Assembly: GCA_029210125.1 (NCBI GenBank)
Contig: JARGPR010000002.1
Location: 82,919 to 146,918, forward strand
Reading direction: 5' to 3'
DNA: 64,000 bases
From: Pseudomonadales bacterium
GTDB taxonomy: Bacteria; Pseudomonadota; Gammaproteobacteria; Pseudomonadales; JAHRWD01
Notes under the pieces: model-generated
What the model saw: only the letters and a program-made list of their open reading frames with translations
Database searches by the model: none
Told to the model about the DNA's origin: nothing
Shown: positions 30,127-39,245 of the stretch, one piece after another
Layout of the letters: every line of letters starts with the position of its first letter
Position numbering within the stretch: the stretch's first letter is position 1
Translations under genes and position numbers: made by a program

Positions 30127-30786
30127 ATGAACACCTCAACCACGCCATCACTTGATCAATTAATCCACAGTCAGCCTCACTTGTGGCGTGGTCGAAGCCG
30201 CTCAAGCCATCATAAAATCGCGGTTATCAGCACCGGATTTCCTCAGCTGGATGCCGCACTGCCGGATGGTGGCTGGCCAGCCAGCGGTTTGATGGAGTGG
30301 ATTGTGCCCCACTGGGGAGTGGGCGAACTGCGTTTACTATTGCCGCTGTTGTTGCATCTGAATCGCCAGTCACGTTGGTGCGCATGGCTTTCTGCACCCT
30401 ATATGCCCTATGCACCGGCATTGGTACAACAGGGCTTTGATCTGCGTTATCTGCTTATTGTTAACCGATCAACAACAGCTAAAACAAAACAAGCTGATCA
30501 GAATCTGTTTTGGAGCATGGAAAAACTGCTGAATAACCCAAACTGTGGCATTGTGTTGGCCTGGCCTCAACGCCCTTCCCTTCACCATTTGCGACGTTTG
30601 CAATCAGCCGCCACCACAGCCGACCATTTAGCTATTGTGTTTCAGCAGCAGGCTTTGGCCAACACCCCTACTCCGCTACGTATTCGGCTAACGGCAGAAA
30701 CGGCTTCAACCGGAAAGGCCCTGAATATCGAGATACTAAAGGCTCGCGGCTCTTTGTACCGCCGCTCCCTGCGGCTGGTTCTGTGA
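30127..30786 (+). CDS. imuA: Translesion synthesis-associated protein ImuA
   Basis: A 219-residue RecA/SulA-like protein that works with ImuB and DnaE2 in mutagenic translesion DNA synthesis. Typical stretches: TGFPQLDAALPDGGWPASGL and GVGELRLLLPLLLHL. The nucleotide-binding loop is degenerate, as usual for the family. First gene of the cassette, with imuB starting 12 bases after it. Confidence 0.9.
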   Translation: MNTSTTPSLDQLIHSQPHLWRGRSRSSHHKIAVISTGFPQLDAALPDGGWPASGLMEWIVPHWGVGELRLLLPLLLHLNRQSRWCAWLSAPYMPYAPALVQQGFDLRYLLIVNRSTTAKTKQADQNLFWSMEKLLNNPNCGIVLAWPQRPSLHHLRRLQSAATTADHLAIVFQQQALANTPTPLRIRLTAETASTGKALNIEILKARGSLYRRSLRLVL

Positions 30787-30798
30787 GCTATTGCTCCG

Positions 30799-32382
30799 AT
30801 GGCAACTCCCCGACAGGCGCAACTTGCGCTAACACTGGCCCCTCCGCCCACTTTACCGGCGGCTACTTCCAGCTCTTCGGAACAACCCCCTGCGGAATCC
30901 AAACAGCCACTATGGCTCTGTATTTATTTTCCCCATTTATCATTAGAGGTGATCGCGCAAAACCCTGATGCTCAGTCGGTACACAACCTTCAAAAACCAT
31001 TGGCCGTCACCGAGGAGGTTAGAGGCCACTCCCATATTTTAACGGCCTCTCGCACCGCCAGGCAGGCTGGAGTGGTGGCGGGATTGAGCAGCAGCGCTGC
31101 GCTTGCACTCTGCCCGGAACTCACCCTTTGTCCACGCCAGATCAATGCGGAACAGCGGGTATTGGGCCAGCTAGCCCAGTGGAGTTATCAATTTACCCCA
31201 AAACTGAGCCTGGAGTTCCCACAGGCATTGCTGCTTGAGGTCAAAAGCAGCCTTCTATTATTTGGTGGATTAAATAATCTAAGCCAACGTATCCGCGAAG
31301 GTTGCCAGCAACAGGGATACCGTCCCTGCCTAACCGTAACACCCAGCCCGCGAGCCAGTTGGTTATTGGCACGTGCCGGCATCAATGTTCAGATTAATCA
31401 AATCGATGCGCTGCGCAGTACGCTGGGCCAACTGCCATTAGCCAACCTTGATCTGGCTCCGCGTACATTGCAACGGCTACATAAAACCGGGCTCAACAAC
31501 CTGCGCGATCTTTGGCGTTTACCCCGAGCTGATCTGGGTCGACGTTATGGTCTTGAGCTGCTCAAAACACTGGATCAAATCAGTGCCGATCAAAGCCATT
31601 TATTAGCTACATTTGAGCAGCCACTCATATTCAACGCCGAGCAGGAGCTGCCTATTGCGATGGAAAACTGGTCGCAATTTTGGCCTGCTATTCAGCACCT
31701 TTTAAAAACCCTGACTGATTTTTTACAGCGTCGTAATGTTGCTACCGCTTACTTTGAATTGAGTTTTTTTCACGCCAACAATGCCCGTTCAGAACTGTGT
31801 ATTGGCTTACGGAAACCCAGCCAAAATTTAGATCATCTCTGCTTACTGGTTCGGGAAAGACTCAACCATTATTCGCTGCCTGCCTCGGTGATTGCCGTCA
31901 AACTCACTACTAAATCAATACAACCCTATCAAGCGGAAGAACGGCATCTGTTCCAGCCACACAGCTATCATCAAAATGATGAAAGCTGGCAAAATCTACT
32001 CGACCAACTACAGGCGCGGCTTGGCCCGGGGAGCATTCAAACCCTAGCGTTAAACGATGATCATCGGCCGGAGCGCTGTCAAAGTTTTGCGCTGTACGGT
32101 ACAACCGAACCGAAGGTTAAAAATCCCGCGCAGCCGCCCACGCAATCATTCGCACACCCCACCAACCCCCGGCCCTACTGGTTACTACCCCAACCCAAAC
32201 CACTCAGAATTACCGATTATCAAATTCAGCCCCAGGGCGAGCGCATTGAATCCGGCTGGTGGGACCAACAACCCATACGCCGTGACTACCATGTTGCAAC
32301 GGATCATCACGGCAGCCGCTGCTGGATATTTCGGGAGCTGCAACAACCTGAACGCTGGTACCTGCATGGCTTGTTTGGGTAG
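30799..32382 (+). CDS. imuB: Y-family polymerase-like protein ImuB
   Basis: A 527-residue protein related to Y-family DNA polymerases. The opening LCIYFPHLSLEVIAQ and the FGGLNNLSQRI stretch align with the family, but the metal-binding acidic residues expected around the palm are not preserved (EVKSSLLLFGG), which fits ImuB acting as an adaptor and not a polymerase. It bridges ImuA, DnaE2 and the sliding clamp. imuA lies 12 bases upstream and dnaE2 6 bases downstream. Confidence 0.9.
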   Translation: MATPRQAQLALTLAPPPTLPAATSSSSEQPPAESKQPLWLCIYFPHLSLEVIAQNPDAQSVHNLQKPLAVTEEVRGHSHILTASRTARQAGVVAGLSSSAALALCPELTLCPRQINAEQRVLGQLAQWSYQFTPKLSLEFPQALLLEVKSSLLLFGGLNNLSQRIREGCQQQGYRPCLTVTPSPRASWLLARAGINVQINQIDALRSTLGQLPLANLDLAPRTLQRLHKTGLNNLRDLWRLPRADLGRRYGLELLKTLDQISADQSHLLATFEQPLIFNAEQELPIAMENWSQFWPAIQHLLKTLTDFLQRRNVATAYFELSFFHANNARSELCIGLRKPSQNLDHLCLLVRERLNHYSLPASVIAVKLTTKSIQPYQAEERHLFQPHSYHQNDESWQNLLDQLQARLGPGSIQTLALNDDHRPERCQSFALYGTTEPKVKNPAQPPTQSFAHPTNPRPYWLLPQPKPLRITDYQIQPQGERIESGWWDQQPIRRDYHVATDHHGSRCWIFRELQQPERWYLHGLFG

Positions 32383-32388
32383 CCAATC

Positions 32389-35300
32389 GTGAATAACTGT
32401 TCTTCAACTTTCCCATCACCGCCCTCATCAATACCCACATCAACCCTGCCATCAAAACCGGCTTTTGCTGAGCTGCACTGCTTGACCAATTTCAGTTTTT
32501 TACGGGGTGCATCCCACCCGGAAGAACTGGTTACACAGGCAAAAAAACTGGGTTATCAAGCACTGGCAATTACCGATGAATGCTCACTTGCCGGAGTTGT
32601 ACGCGCACATGTTGAGGCCAAAAAGCAGGGGTTAAAGTTAATTATCGGCAGTGAATTCAAGCTTGAAGACGGCTTACATTTTTTGCTGCTAGCGACCAGC
32701 CGACACAGCTACGGACGTTTATCCCAGCTCATTACCGTAGCCCGGCGGCGGGCAGAAAAAGGCCAATACAAGCTGACCAGATCACTAGTTGAACAGCATC
32801 ATCCCAGCGGTTGTTTGGCTATTTGGCTACCGGGACAGTCGCTCGAAGCCATAACAACGACTACGGCAGAAACTACAACAGCAAGCGCGCAAATAAACTG
32901 GTTAAAACAACAGTTCGGCAATGATTGCTGGATGGGTGTAGAGCTGTTTCGCGGCCCCCAGGACTCGCTATTGTTAGCCCGATCGCAACAACTGGCAAAG
33001 CAGTATCAATTATCACGAGTAGCCTGCAACGATGTACAGATGCACCGCCGCAATCGTCAACCATTGCAAGATGTACTCACCGCAATTCGCCACAGAAAAC
33101 CGGTTACTGAGCTAGGTTATGAACTGTTTAAAAATGCCGAGCATTACCTGCGCCCAATCCCGGATATACAAAATTTATACCCACCAGAGCTACTGGCAGA
33201 AACCATTAAAATTAGTAAGCGCTGCCAATTTTCACTGGATGAATTGCGTTACCAATACCCCAGCGAGCTGGTGCCCGATGGTCATACCAGCGGTAGCTGG
33301 TTACGGCAACTCACCGAACAGGGCATGGCGGCACGCTGGCCCGACGGCACACCAAAAAAGGTACTGGACCAAATCGAACATGAGCTACGTCTGATTGCAG
33401 AAATGGCCTATGAACCCTATTTTTTAACGGTGCACGATATCGTTCGGTTTGCTCGCAGCCAAGGTATTTTGTGTCAGGGTCGTGGCTCGGCGGCTAACTC
33501 GGCGGTCTGCTACTGCCTGTTTATTACTGAGGTTGACCCTGCCCGAATGAACCTGCTGTTCGAGCGATTCATCTCAAAAGAGCGCAATGAACCACCGGAT
33601 ATCGATGTTGATTTTGAGCATGAACGCCGCGAAGAGGTGATCCAATATATCTACCAAAAATATGGCCGTGATCGCGCCGCGCTGGCCGCCAGCATCACCA
33701 CCTATCGTACCCGCAGCGCAGTACGTGACGTTGGCAAAGCGCTGGCGCTGAACACCCACCAGATTGACCGACTGGCCCGGGGCGTAGACCGCTGGGATCA
33801 CTACGAATTACTACCGGAGCGACTGCGTGAATATGGATTAAACCCAAACAGCCCGGTGGTAAAACAGATGGGCTGGCTGATTTCAACCCTGATCGGATTC
33901 CCGCGACACCTGTCCCAGCATGTTGGCGGATTTGTAATTTCCGAACACAATTTGTCCCAGCTAGTACCGATCGAAAATGCCAACATGGCGGATCGCACGG
34001 TGATCCAATGGGATAAAAATGATCTAGAAGCACTAGGATTAATGAAGGTCGATGTACTGGCACTGGGTATGCTCAGCGCGATTCGCAAAGCCCTGACTTA
34101 CCTCAGCGAAATCAGCCATAAAACCGTGACCCTGCAGGATATACCAGCGGAAGATCCAGCGGTGTATGCCATGCTGCAACGGGGCGAAAGCATTGGTATT
34201 TTTCAGATTGAGTCCCGCGCCCAGATGTCGATGTTACCGCGCCTCAAACCCGCAAATTATTACGATTTAGTGGTACAGATTGCCATCGTACGGCCCGGCC
34301 CAATTCAGGGCGATATGGTGCACCCCTACCTTGCCAGACGCGCCGGTCAAGAGCCGATTGATTACCCCAGCCCCGAGGTACAAAAGGTACTCCAGCGCAC
34401 ACTGGGCATACCCATATTTCAGGAACAGGTGATGCAACTGGCCATTGTTGCTGCTGGTTTCACCCCCGGCGAAGCAGACCAGCTACGCCGTGCAATGGCA
34501 GCCTGGAAGCGTAAAGGTGGGCTAGAACCCTTTGAGATCAAACTCAAAAAAGGTATGCGAGAACGGGGTTACGCCGATGATTTTGCCGAGCGTATTTTTA
34601 ATCAGATCAAAGGTTTTGGTGACTACGGATTTCCCGAATCCCACTCCGCCAGTTTTGCGCTGCTGGCCTACGTATCCTCCTGGTTCAGATGCCATCACCC
34701 TGCACTCTTTACCTGCGCTCTGCTCAATAGCCAACCGATGGGTTTTTACCGACCCTCACAACTAATTCAGGATGCGCAAACACAGGGGGTCAATGTCCGG
34801 CCAGTCGATGTTCGTTTTAGTGAATACGACTGCTCACTGGAAGATACCCACAATAATCCGCCAACACTGCGACTTGGGTTACGTATGGTAAAAGGTTTTT
34901 CCGCCGCTGCAGCAGAACTACTCATCATCAGCCGCAAGCAAAAGCCCTTTGCCGATATCACCGACCTGGTGATTCGCAGTCAGATGGATCGCGGCAGTAT
35001 TGAAAACCTCGCCGCTGCTGATGCACTTGCCGGCCTAAGCGGCAACCGCCACAACGCCTACTGGGAGGTCGCCGGTGTTGAACAACCGCCACCACTGTTT
35101 GAGCGGCTAGAGTTCCACGAAGGCAAACCACTACTGCCAATTCCCACCGAAAGGCAATCAGTGATCGCCGACTACGCCACTACCGGTGCTTCATTAAGGA
35201 AGCACCCGCTGGCGCTACTACGGTCCCGTTTTAATGAAAAGCGAGTACATCAAGCCAGTGATCTTTGGTCATTACGCAATGGCTGTTTAGCACGGGTCGC

Positions 35301-35565
35301 GGGTTTGGTCATCTGTCGCCAGCGTCCCCAAACCGCCTCCGGCGTGACCTTCGTCACCCTGGAAGATGAAAGCGGCCAAACCAATATTATCGTCTGGCCC
35401 AGCGTCGGCCAGGCTCAGCGAAAAGCACTGCTCAGTGCCCAGCTATTGCTCGTCACCGGCACCGTACAACAGGAAGATCAGGTACTACATTTGATCGCAG
35501 GAAAGTTAGAAGACTGCAGTGATTGGCTGGGCGGACTGGATACGAATTCTCGGGATTTCCATTGA
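32389..35565 (+). CDS. dnaE2: Error-prone DNA polymerase DnaE2
   Basis: A C-family polymerase of 1058 residues, typical for DnaE2 (shorter than DnaE1). It has an N-terminal PHP domain (FAELHCLTNFSFLRGASHPE), the polymerase core with PPDIDVDFEHERREE carrying catalytic aspartates, and a C-terminal OB fold (VAGLVICRQRPQTASGVTFV). The GTG at 32389 lies six bases after imuB. It inserts bases opposite lesions during SOS-induced repair. Confidence 0.95.
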   Translation: MNNCSSTFPSPPSSIPTSTLPSKPAFAELHCLTNFSFLRGASHPEELVTQAKKLGYQALAITDECSLAGVVRAHVEAKKQGLKLIIGSEFKLEDGLHFLLLATSRHSYGRLSQLITVARRRAEKGQYKLTRSLVEQHHPSGCLAIWLPGQSLEAITTTTAETTTASAQINWLKQQFGNDCWMGVELFRGPQDSLLLARSQQLAKQYQLSRVACNDVQMHRRNRQPLQDVLTAIRHRKPVTELGYELFKNAEHYLRPIPDIQNLYPPELLAETIKISKRCQFSLDELRYQYPSELVPDGHTSGSWLRQLTEQGMAARWPDGTPKKVLDQIEHELRLIAEMAYEPYFLTVHDIVRFARSQGILCQGRGSAANSAVCYCLFITEVDPARMNLLFERFISKERNEPPDIDVDFEHERREEVIQYIYQKYGRDRAALAASITTYRTRSAVRDVGKALALNTHQIDRLARGVDRWDHYELLPERLREYGLNPNSPVVKQMGWLISTLIGFPRHLSQHVGGFVISEHNLSQLVPIENANMADRTVIQWDKNDLEALGLMKVDVLALGMLSAIRKALTYLSEISHKTVTLQDIPAEDPAVYAMLQRGESIGIFQIESRAQMSMLPRLKPANYYDLVVQIAIVRPGPIQGDMVHPYLARRAGQEPIDYPSPEVQKVLQRTLGIPIFQEQVMQLAIVAAGFTPGEADQLRRAMAAWKRKGGLEPFEIKLKKGMRERGYADDFAERIFNQIKGFGDYGFPESHSASFALLAYVSSWFRCHHPALFTCALLNSQPMGFYRPSQLIQDAQTQGVNVRPVDVRFSEYDCSLEDTHNNPPTLRLGLRMVKGFSAAAAELLIISRKQKPFADITDLVIRSQMDRGSIENLAAADALAGLSGNRHNAYWEVAGVEQPPPLFERLEFHEGKPLLPIPTERQSVIADYATTGASLRKHPLALLRSRFNEKRVHQASDLWSLRNGCLARVAGLVICRQRPQTASGVTFVTLEDESGQTNIIVWPSVGQAQRKALLSAQLLLVTGTVQQEDQVLHLIAGKLEDCSDWLGGLDTNSRDFH

Positions 35566-35592
35566 GCTTATTCCTATTTCGCACTATCAAAC

Positions 35593-35811
35593 TTACCGAC
35601 TTTGCTTCACGTTATCAGAGAACCAAACTTTGATTAGAGATTGATAGGACATGTCTAGTTTGTTTGATTCTATCTTAATGCTATCCAATAAACCTTCTGG
35701 TAATCTCGGCGAAACTGTTTTGGTTGAGGGTTTTAATTTTGGTAATGCAACTGACGCTGCAAGCCCCCAGTTCAGACAACCAATAGAATCATTTCCCCCA
35801 AAAAGCATCAA
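35593..35811 (-). CDS. Orphan CopG/BrnA-like antitoxin
   Basis: A 72-residue reading frame whose second half (SPRLPEGLLDSIKIESNKLD then MSYQSLIKVW) resembles the C-terminal ribbon-helix-helix or BrnA-type antitoxin sequences. The first ~25 residues do not look like an antitoxin and the true start is uncertain. No toxin-like frame is seen within 400 bases upstream, so it may be a remnant of a lost pair. Confidence 0.55.
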   Translation of the reverse strand: MMLFGGNDSIGCLNWGLAASVALPKLKPSTKTVSPRLPEGLLDSIKIESNKLDMSYQSLIKVWFSDNVKQSR

Positions 35812-36202
35812 CAGGTGAGCAAGGGGTTAAGGCGAAAAATGAGTTACTAGGTATTGTGTCTGGAAAAGCTATGAACCCTGAAAAAAAATATCCAATACAA
35901 GTATTGGGTTCTTGGCTAGCGGGCCTTTTTCCATAGATAGTTGCTTATTAACTTGCCGCATCAAACATGGTGCGAGGCTCACTAGAATAACCTGCATGGA
36001 CATTCGCAGTTATAATTAATGTGCCCTTATTTTTACTGGCAGCTTCCTTTCTACAAACACGGTTTCATCCTGAATTGCAGGAAGGTTCGTATCACTCGGC
36101 ATATTTAAGTCAGAAGACAGATCAAAAATTAATATCCCAAGGAGTGATGTGCACTTTTCCGAAAACAGTTTGCAGTTATATAACAAAGCTACGGAAGTTA
36201 AT
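35812..36202. other. Intergenic region upstream of antitoxin and PAS genes
   Basis: About 390 bases with a reverse-strand terminator-like hairpin (listed separately) and a TATAAT at 36011-36016 on the forward strand with no good -35 partner. No intact gene is seen, including no toxin. Confidence 0.4.
35881..35907 (-). terminator. Reverse-strand intrinsic terminator-like hairpin
   Basis: On the reverse strand CCAATAC-TT-GTATTGG is followed shortly by eight T (seen as A8 at 35881-35888). It looks like a terminator for a transcript coming from about 35910-36000, but no gene is visible there, so it may be left over from a lost toxin gene. Confidence 0.5.
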
Positions 36203-36673
36203 ATGAAATATCAATCAACAATGGAGCTGGTTGAATACGATTTTGGAGAACAATTACAAATGAACGAAATAATCATCGAACAATGCCCTGACGCCATTAT
36301 TTTTTCCGATCAGGCGGGATTGATTAATATATGGAATAACGCTGCTGAGCGAATATTTGGATTTTCAAAAATAGATGCCATCGGCTCAAGCCTAGATATC
36401 ATCATTCCCGAGCCGTTTCGTAAATCCCATTGGCAGGGATTCGACCGTGCGATTGCTGAACGAGCTACTAAGTACATGGGGCAGTCCTTACCAACAAAAG
36501 CGATTCGGAAGGATGGAACAACGATATACGTCGAACTCAGCTTTTCTATAGTAATTGACCATTCTGATGCCGTTCTCGGGGCACTTTCTACGGCTAGAGA
36601 CATCACCGCTCGCTTTGAACAAGAGCGCCGAGATCGCCGACGCTTGAAAGAACTTGAGAGCAACGCAGAGTAG
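36203..36673 (+). CDS. PAS domain protein
   Basis: About 156 residues holding a single PAS domain (QCPDAIIFSDQAGLINIWNN to the GALSTARDITAR end) and a charged C-terminal helix. No output domain (kinase, GGDEF, HTH) is attached; it stops before one would begin. Met at 36203 has GGAAG five bases upstream; the frame is open to 36149. It may sense a small ligand or redox state and signal through a partner, or be the surviving sensor of a truncated kinase. Confidence 0.75.
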   Translation: MKYQSTMELVEYDFGEQLQMNEIIIEQCPDAIIFSDQAGLINIWNNAAERIFGFSKIDAIGSSLDIIIPEPFRKSHWQGFDRAIAERATKYMGQSLPTKAIRKDGTTIYVELSFSIVIDHSDAVLGALSTARDITARFEQERRDRRRLKELESNAE

Positions 36674-36708
36674 GTTGAGAAGAGCAAGTGCAGCTACGCG
36701 GATAATGA

Positions 36709-36822
36709 TCCTCTTGGTTTGTTAATTGGCAATATCTGTTTGATTGTCTCGATCGAGAACTGATTGACCACATAAATCAAAACTATCCACAATTTTATAC
36801 GCTGATCAATATCGCGGAGTAA
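36709..36822 (+). pseudogene. Possible gene remnant, unrecognised
   Basis: An open stretch without a start codon ends in a stop at 36820. Its last ~30 residues (WQYLFDCLDRELIDHINQNY then PQFYTLINIAE) have protein-like composition and no overlap with other genes. It may be the C-terminus of a deleted gene. Weak support only. Confidence 0.3.
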
Positions 36823-36919
36823 TCTACCGTTGCACCTCTTTTTGGTGAATAGCGCCAAGTCATTTATGGTCGTGAAAATAATTTATATCTGAAAACATAA
36901 CGTTTTAAGAAGTCATATC

Positions 36920-36946
36920 GGAGGGTTTCCCAATGGGAAGCACTCC
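36920..36946. terminator. Imperfect hairpin after the ParA-like gene
   Basis: GGAGGGTTTCCC and GGGAAGCACTCC pair imperfectly around AAT, at the 3' end of the reverse ParA-like gene. No T run follows. Confidence 0.4.
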
Positions 36947-37656
36947 TAAATAGATGCAGTCTGAAGTTGAGCCAGGGCATTTTGTAAACCGGCATAAGCT
37001 TTATTCATCCAAACTTTGGTTCTCTGCCGCTCCATCAGTGAAAGATGGGGTGTGTCACTGCTGCGTATGTTTTGTGCCCCCCAAAAACTGAAACTGAGTT
37101 TGTCAATTTTATTCATGGTTGCCGGGTGTAAAGCGGGCAGTTGTGTTGCGATGACACGACTATCAGCTCCCAGATTGCTGATTATCTGGTCAATACTCTC
37201 AAAATTGCTGCCACGACCGAGGTTTTTCACAACAATACAATTTAACTTGCCATTGTATTTTTCGAGGAATTGCTCCAGTAAACCAGCGGAATCAGTACCA
37301 TCGTCGATCATATACCAATAAGCTAAGGGGATTCCCATCTCCTGACAGAGCTCTAGTACACCACTCTCTTCGAACCAGCGATCCAGAAAGCGTTCACTTT
37401 GAGCTGGCAGATCGAGAAGAATATTAATATCCTCTTCAACGGCAGCTTCGATAATTGCATCACTGCTCTCAAACTCGTCCAGCTGCACTGGCTGAGTATA
37501 CTCTCCGTAGAAGCGGCTCAATGTCGCATGTGACTGGTCGGCATCCAGCCCCAGGTACTTTTGACCCCCATCGAGAAAATACTGAGACAGGAGTCTCGCA
37601 CATACAGATTTTCCAACGCCGCCTTTTTCGCCACCGATAACATGGATAGTACTCAT
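36946..37656 (-). CDS. ParA/MinD-like ATPase
   Basis: About 236 residues. GGEKGGVGKS is a deviant Walker A as in ParA/MinD proteins. The later switch-like LDADQSHA and ILLDLPAQ stretches match less well to typical family signatures. The frame is open to 37695 but ATG at 37656 (MSTIHVIGGEKGG) starts directly at the domain. No ParB or plasmid gene is nearby, so it is an orphan; a role in positioning or accessory function is only inferred. Confidence 0.75.
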   Translation of the reverse strand: MSTIHVIGGEKGGVGKSVCARLLSQYFLDGGQKYLGLDADQSHATLSRFYGEYTQPVQLDEFESSDAIIEAAVEEDINILLDLPAQSERFLDRWFEESGVLELCQEMGIPLAYWYMIDDGTDSAGLLEQFLEKYNGKLNCIVVKNLGRGSNFESIDQIISNLGADSRVIATQLPALHPATMNKIDKLSFSFWGAQNIRSSDTPHLSLMERQRTKVWMNKAYAGLQNALAQLQTASI

Positions 37657-38113
37657 TCTGTAGTTTCCTCTGCTGAATGATAAATTCCGCTGCAAAAATA
37701 GCGGGTAAAGTGCCGGCCATATAACAGCATTTTGTCACAGGTATTCGGCTTGAACTGGTATTGAAGGCTCGATTGTACTCGACATTGCCGACCCATTTCC
37801 TCTGCTTTTAACGCTTCATTTTGTGACATACTGATAAGCGCTCTATTAAAGGCCTTCTATTATTTTGGCCGAATAATTATGGCTGTGACGATAGGCTTTA
37901 TGCGCGACAGTGCTGCTTATTCATTAATCAATACTTTTAGAAAAGTAACTAGCCGGACATCGTTGTGGCCCTGGCAAACACACACAAAACAGAATCGGTT
38001 ATACCCGGGTAAACTCAAACTCCAATTCTACTTATAGTCTTAGCTAATTTGCAGATTTGGAAAGCAGCAGTGTAACCTGCCCAAACCATACAAAGATAAA
38101 AAAGGATACTAAA
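37657..38113. other. Intergenic region with no recognised feature
   Basis: About 450 bases between the divergent ParA-like gene and a broken SDR gene. No gene, tRNA or clear repeat is recognised. Confidence 0.4.
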
Positions 38114-38955
38114 ATGCAAAACACATCGACTGACATGACCGGGAAAACCTGCCTCGTCACAGGCGCCAACTCTGGAATTGGTTTGGAAACGGCTAAGGGT
38201 TTGGCTGCATTGGGTGCTGACTTGATTCTTGTCTGCCGGGATCCTCAACGGGGAGAAAATGCCCGAAAGGAGATTATTGCGACTACCGGTGTTGATCGCA
38301 TTGATCTATTAATTGCGGATATCTCTCTGATGGCATCGGTACGAGAACTCGCAGATCAAATAAACCGAGACTACCCGCAGCTTCATGTGCTGATCAATAA
38401 CGCTGGTGTGATGTTAAGCAAGCGACAATTAACTTCCGAAGGCTATGAGATGCAGTACGCGGTGCACCATCTGGCTCCCTTCTTACTTACGCATCTGCTT
38501 CTAGATAAGTTAAAGGCAAGTAGTCCTGCACGCATCATCAATCTCACCTCAAAAATGCACACATGAATAGAATTGATTTTGATAACCTGCAAGCAGAAAA
38601 AAAATTCGGATCGTTTAAAACCTACGCTGCATCAAAACTAGCAAATATAATGTTCACCTACTCCCTTGCGGAACGTATAGAGGGCACGGGGGTCACTGTG
38701 AATTGCCTTCATCCCGGCGTCATCGCCTCCAATATTGGCTCAACACCGGGTTTTATTAAGATGTTCATGAAGTCACCACGAAAAGGTGCAGAAACATCTA
38801 TTTATTTGGCTACCGAACCTGAGTTAGAAGATATAAACGGCAAGTATTTTATGGATAAAAAACCACGTACTTCATCAAAAGACAGCTACGATAAAGTGGT
38901 AGCCAACAAGCTTTGGGCACTCAGTTTGGAGCAAACCGAGCTAATTGAGCTATAA
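38114..38955 (+). pseudogene. Short-chain dehydrogenase split by a frameshift
   Basis: Two overlapping frames together make one SDR of the retinol-dehydrogenase-like group. The first (from ATG 38114, AAAGGA upstream) holds the NAD(P)-binding TGANSGIGLETAKGL and NNAGV; it ends at a TGA at 38564-38566. The second starts in a different frame at 38563 and holds the catalytic Y-A-A-S-K and the rest. A one-base loss near 38560 would restore continuity. The ATGA overlap could allow re-initiation, but neither half would be active alone, so loss of function is likely. A sequencing error cannot be ruled out. Confidence 0.7.
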
Positions 38956-39245
38956 GGCGAGTGAGACAAAACCCGCCATGTACTAAATCTTTACCTCAGG
39001 CGGATGTTGCTCCAATTAACTTGCGACAGCATACAATACCGCGAGTCACCAATTTGTGATGGATACCCAGCATCCAGTGGTTACGAATATTGCCGGAACC
39101 ATGAACGAGCGGTTTACCTCAAACATAACAAACTCAAATACTGACTGAATGATAATTGAAATACGGTGATGCTAGCAACGCCATGACCGAAGCCACTGTT
39201 TGCCCCCAACAACGGAACAAAAACCATTTAGCAGGGACGCGTAAA

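Noticed and set aside
36021-36206. Forward 61-residue frame before the PAS gene
   Set aside because: No family pattern and overlaps the PAS gene start; likely chance.
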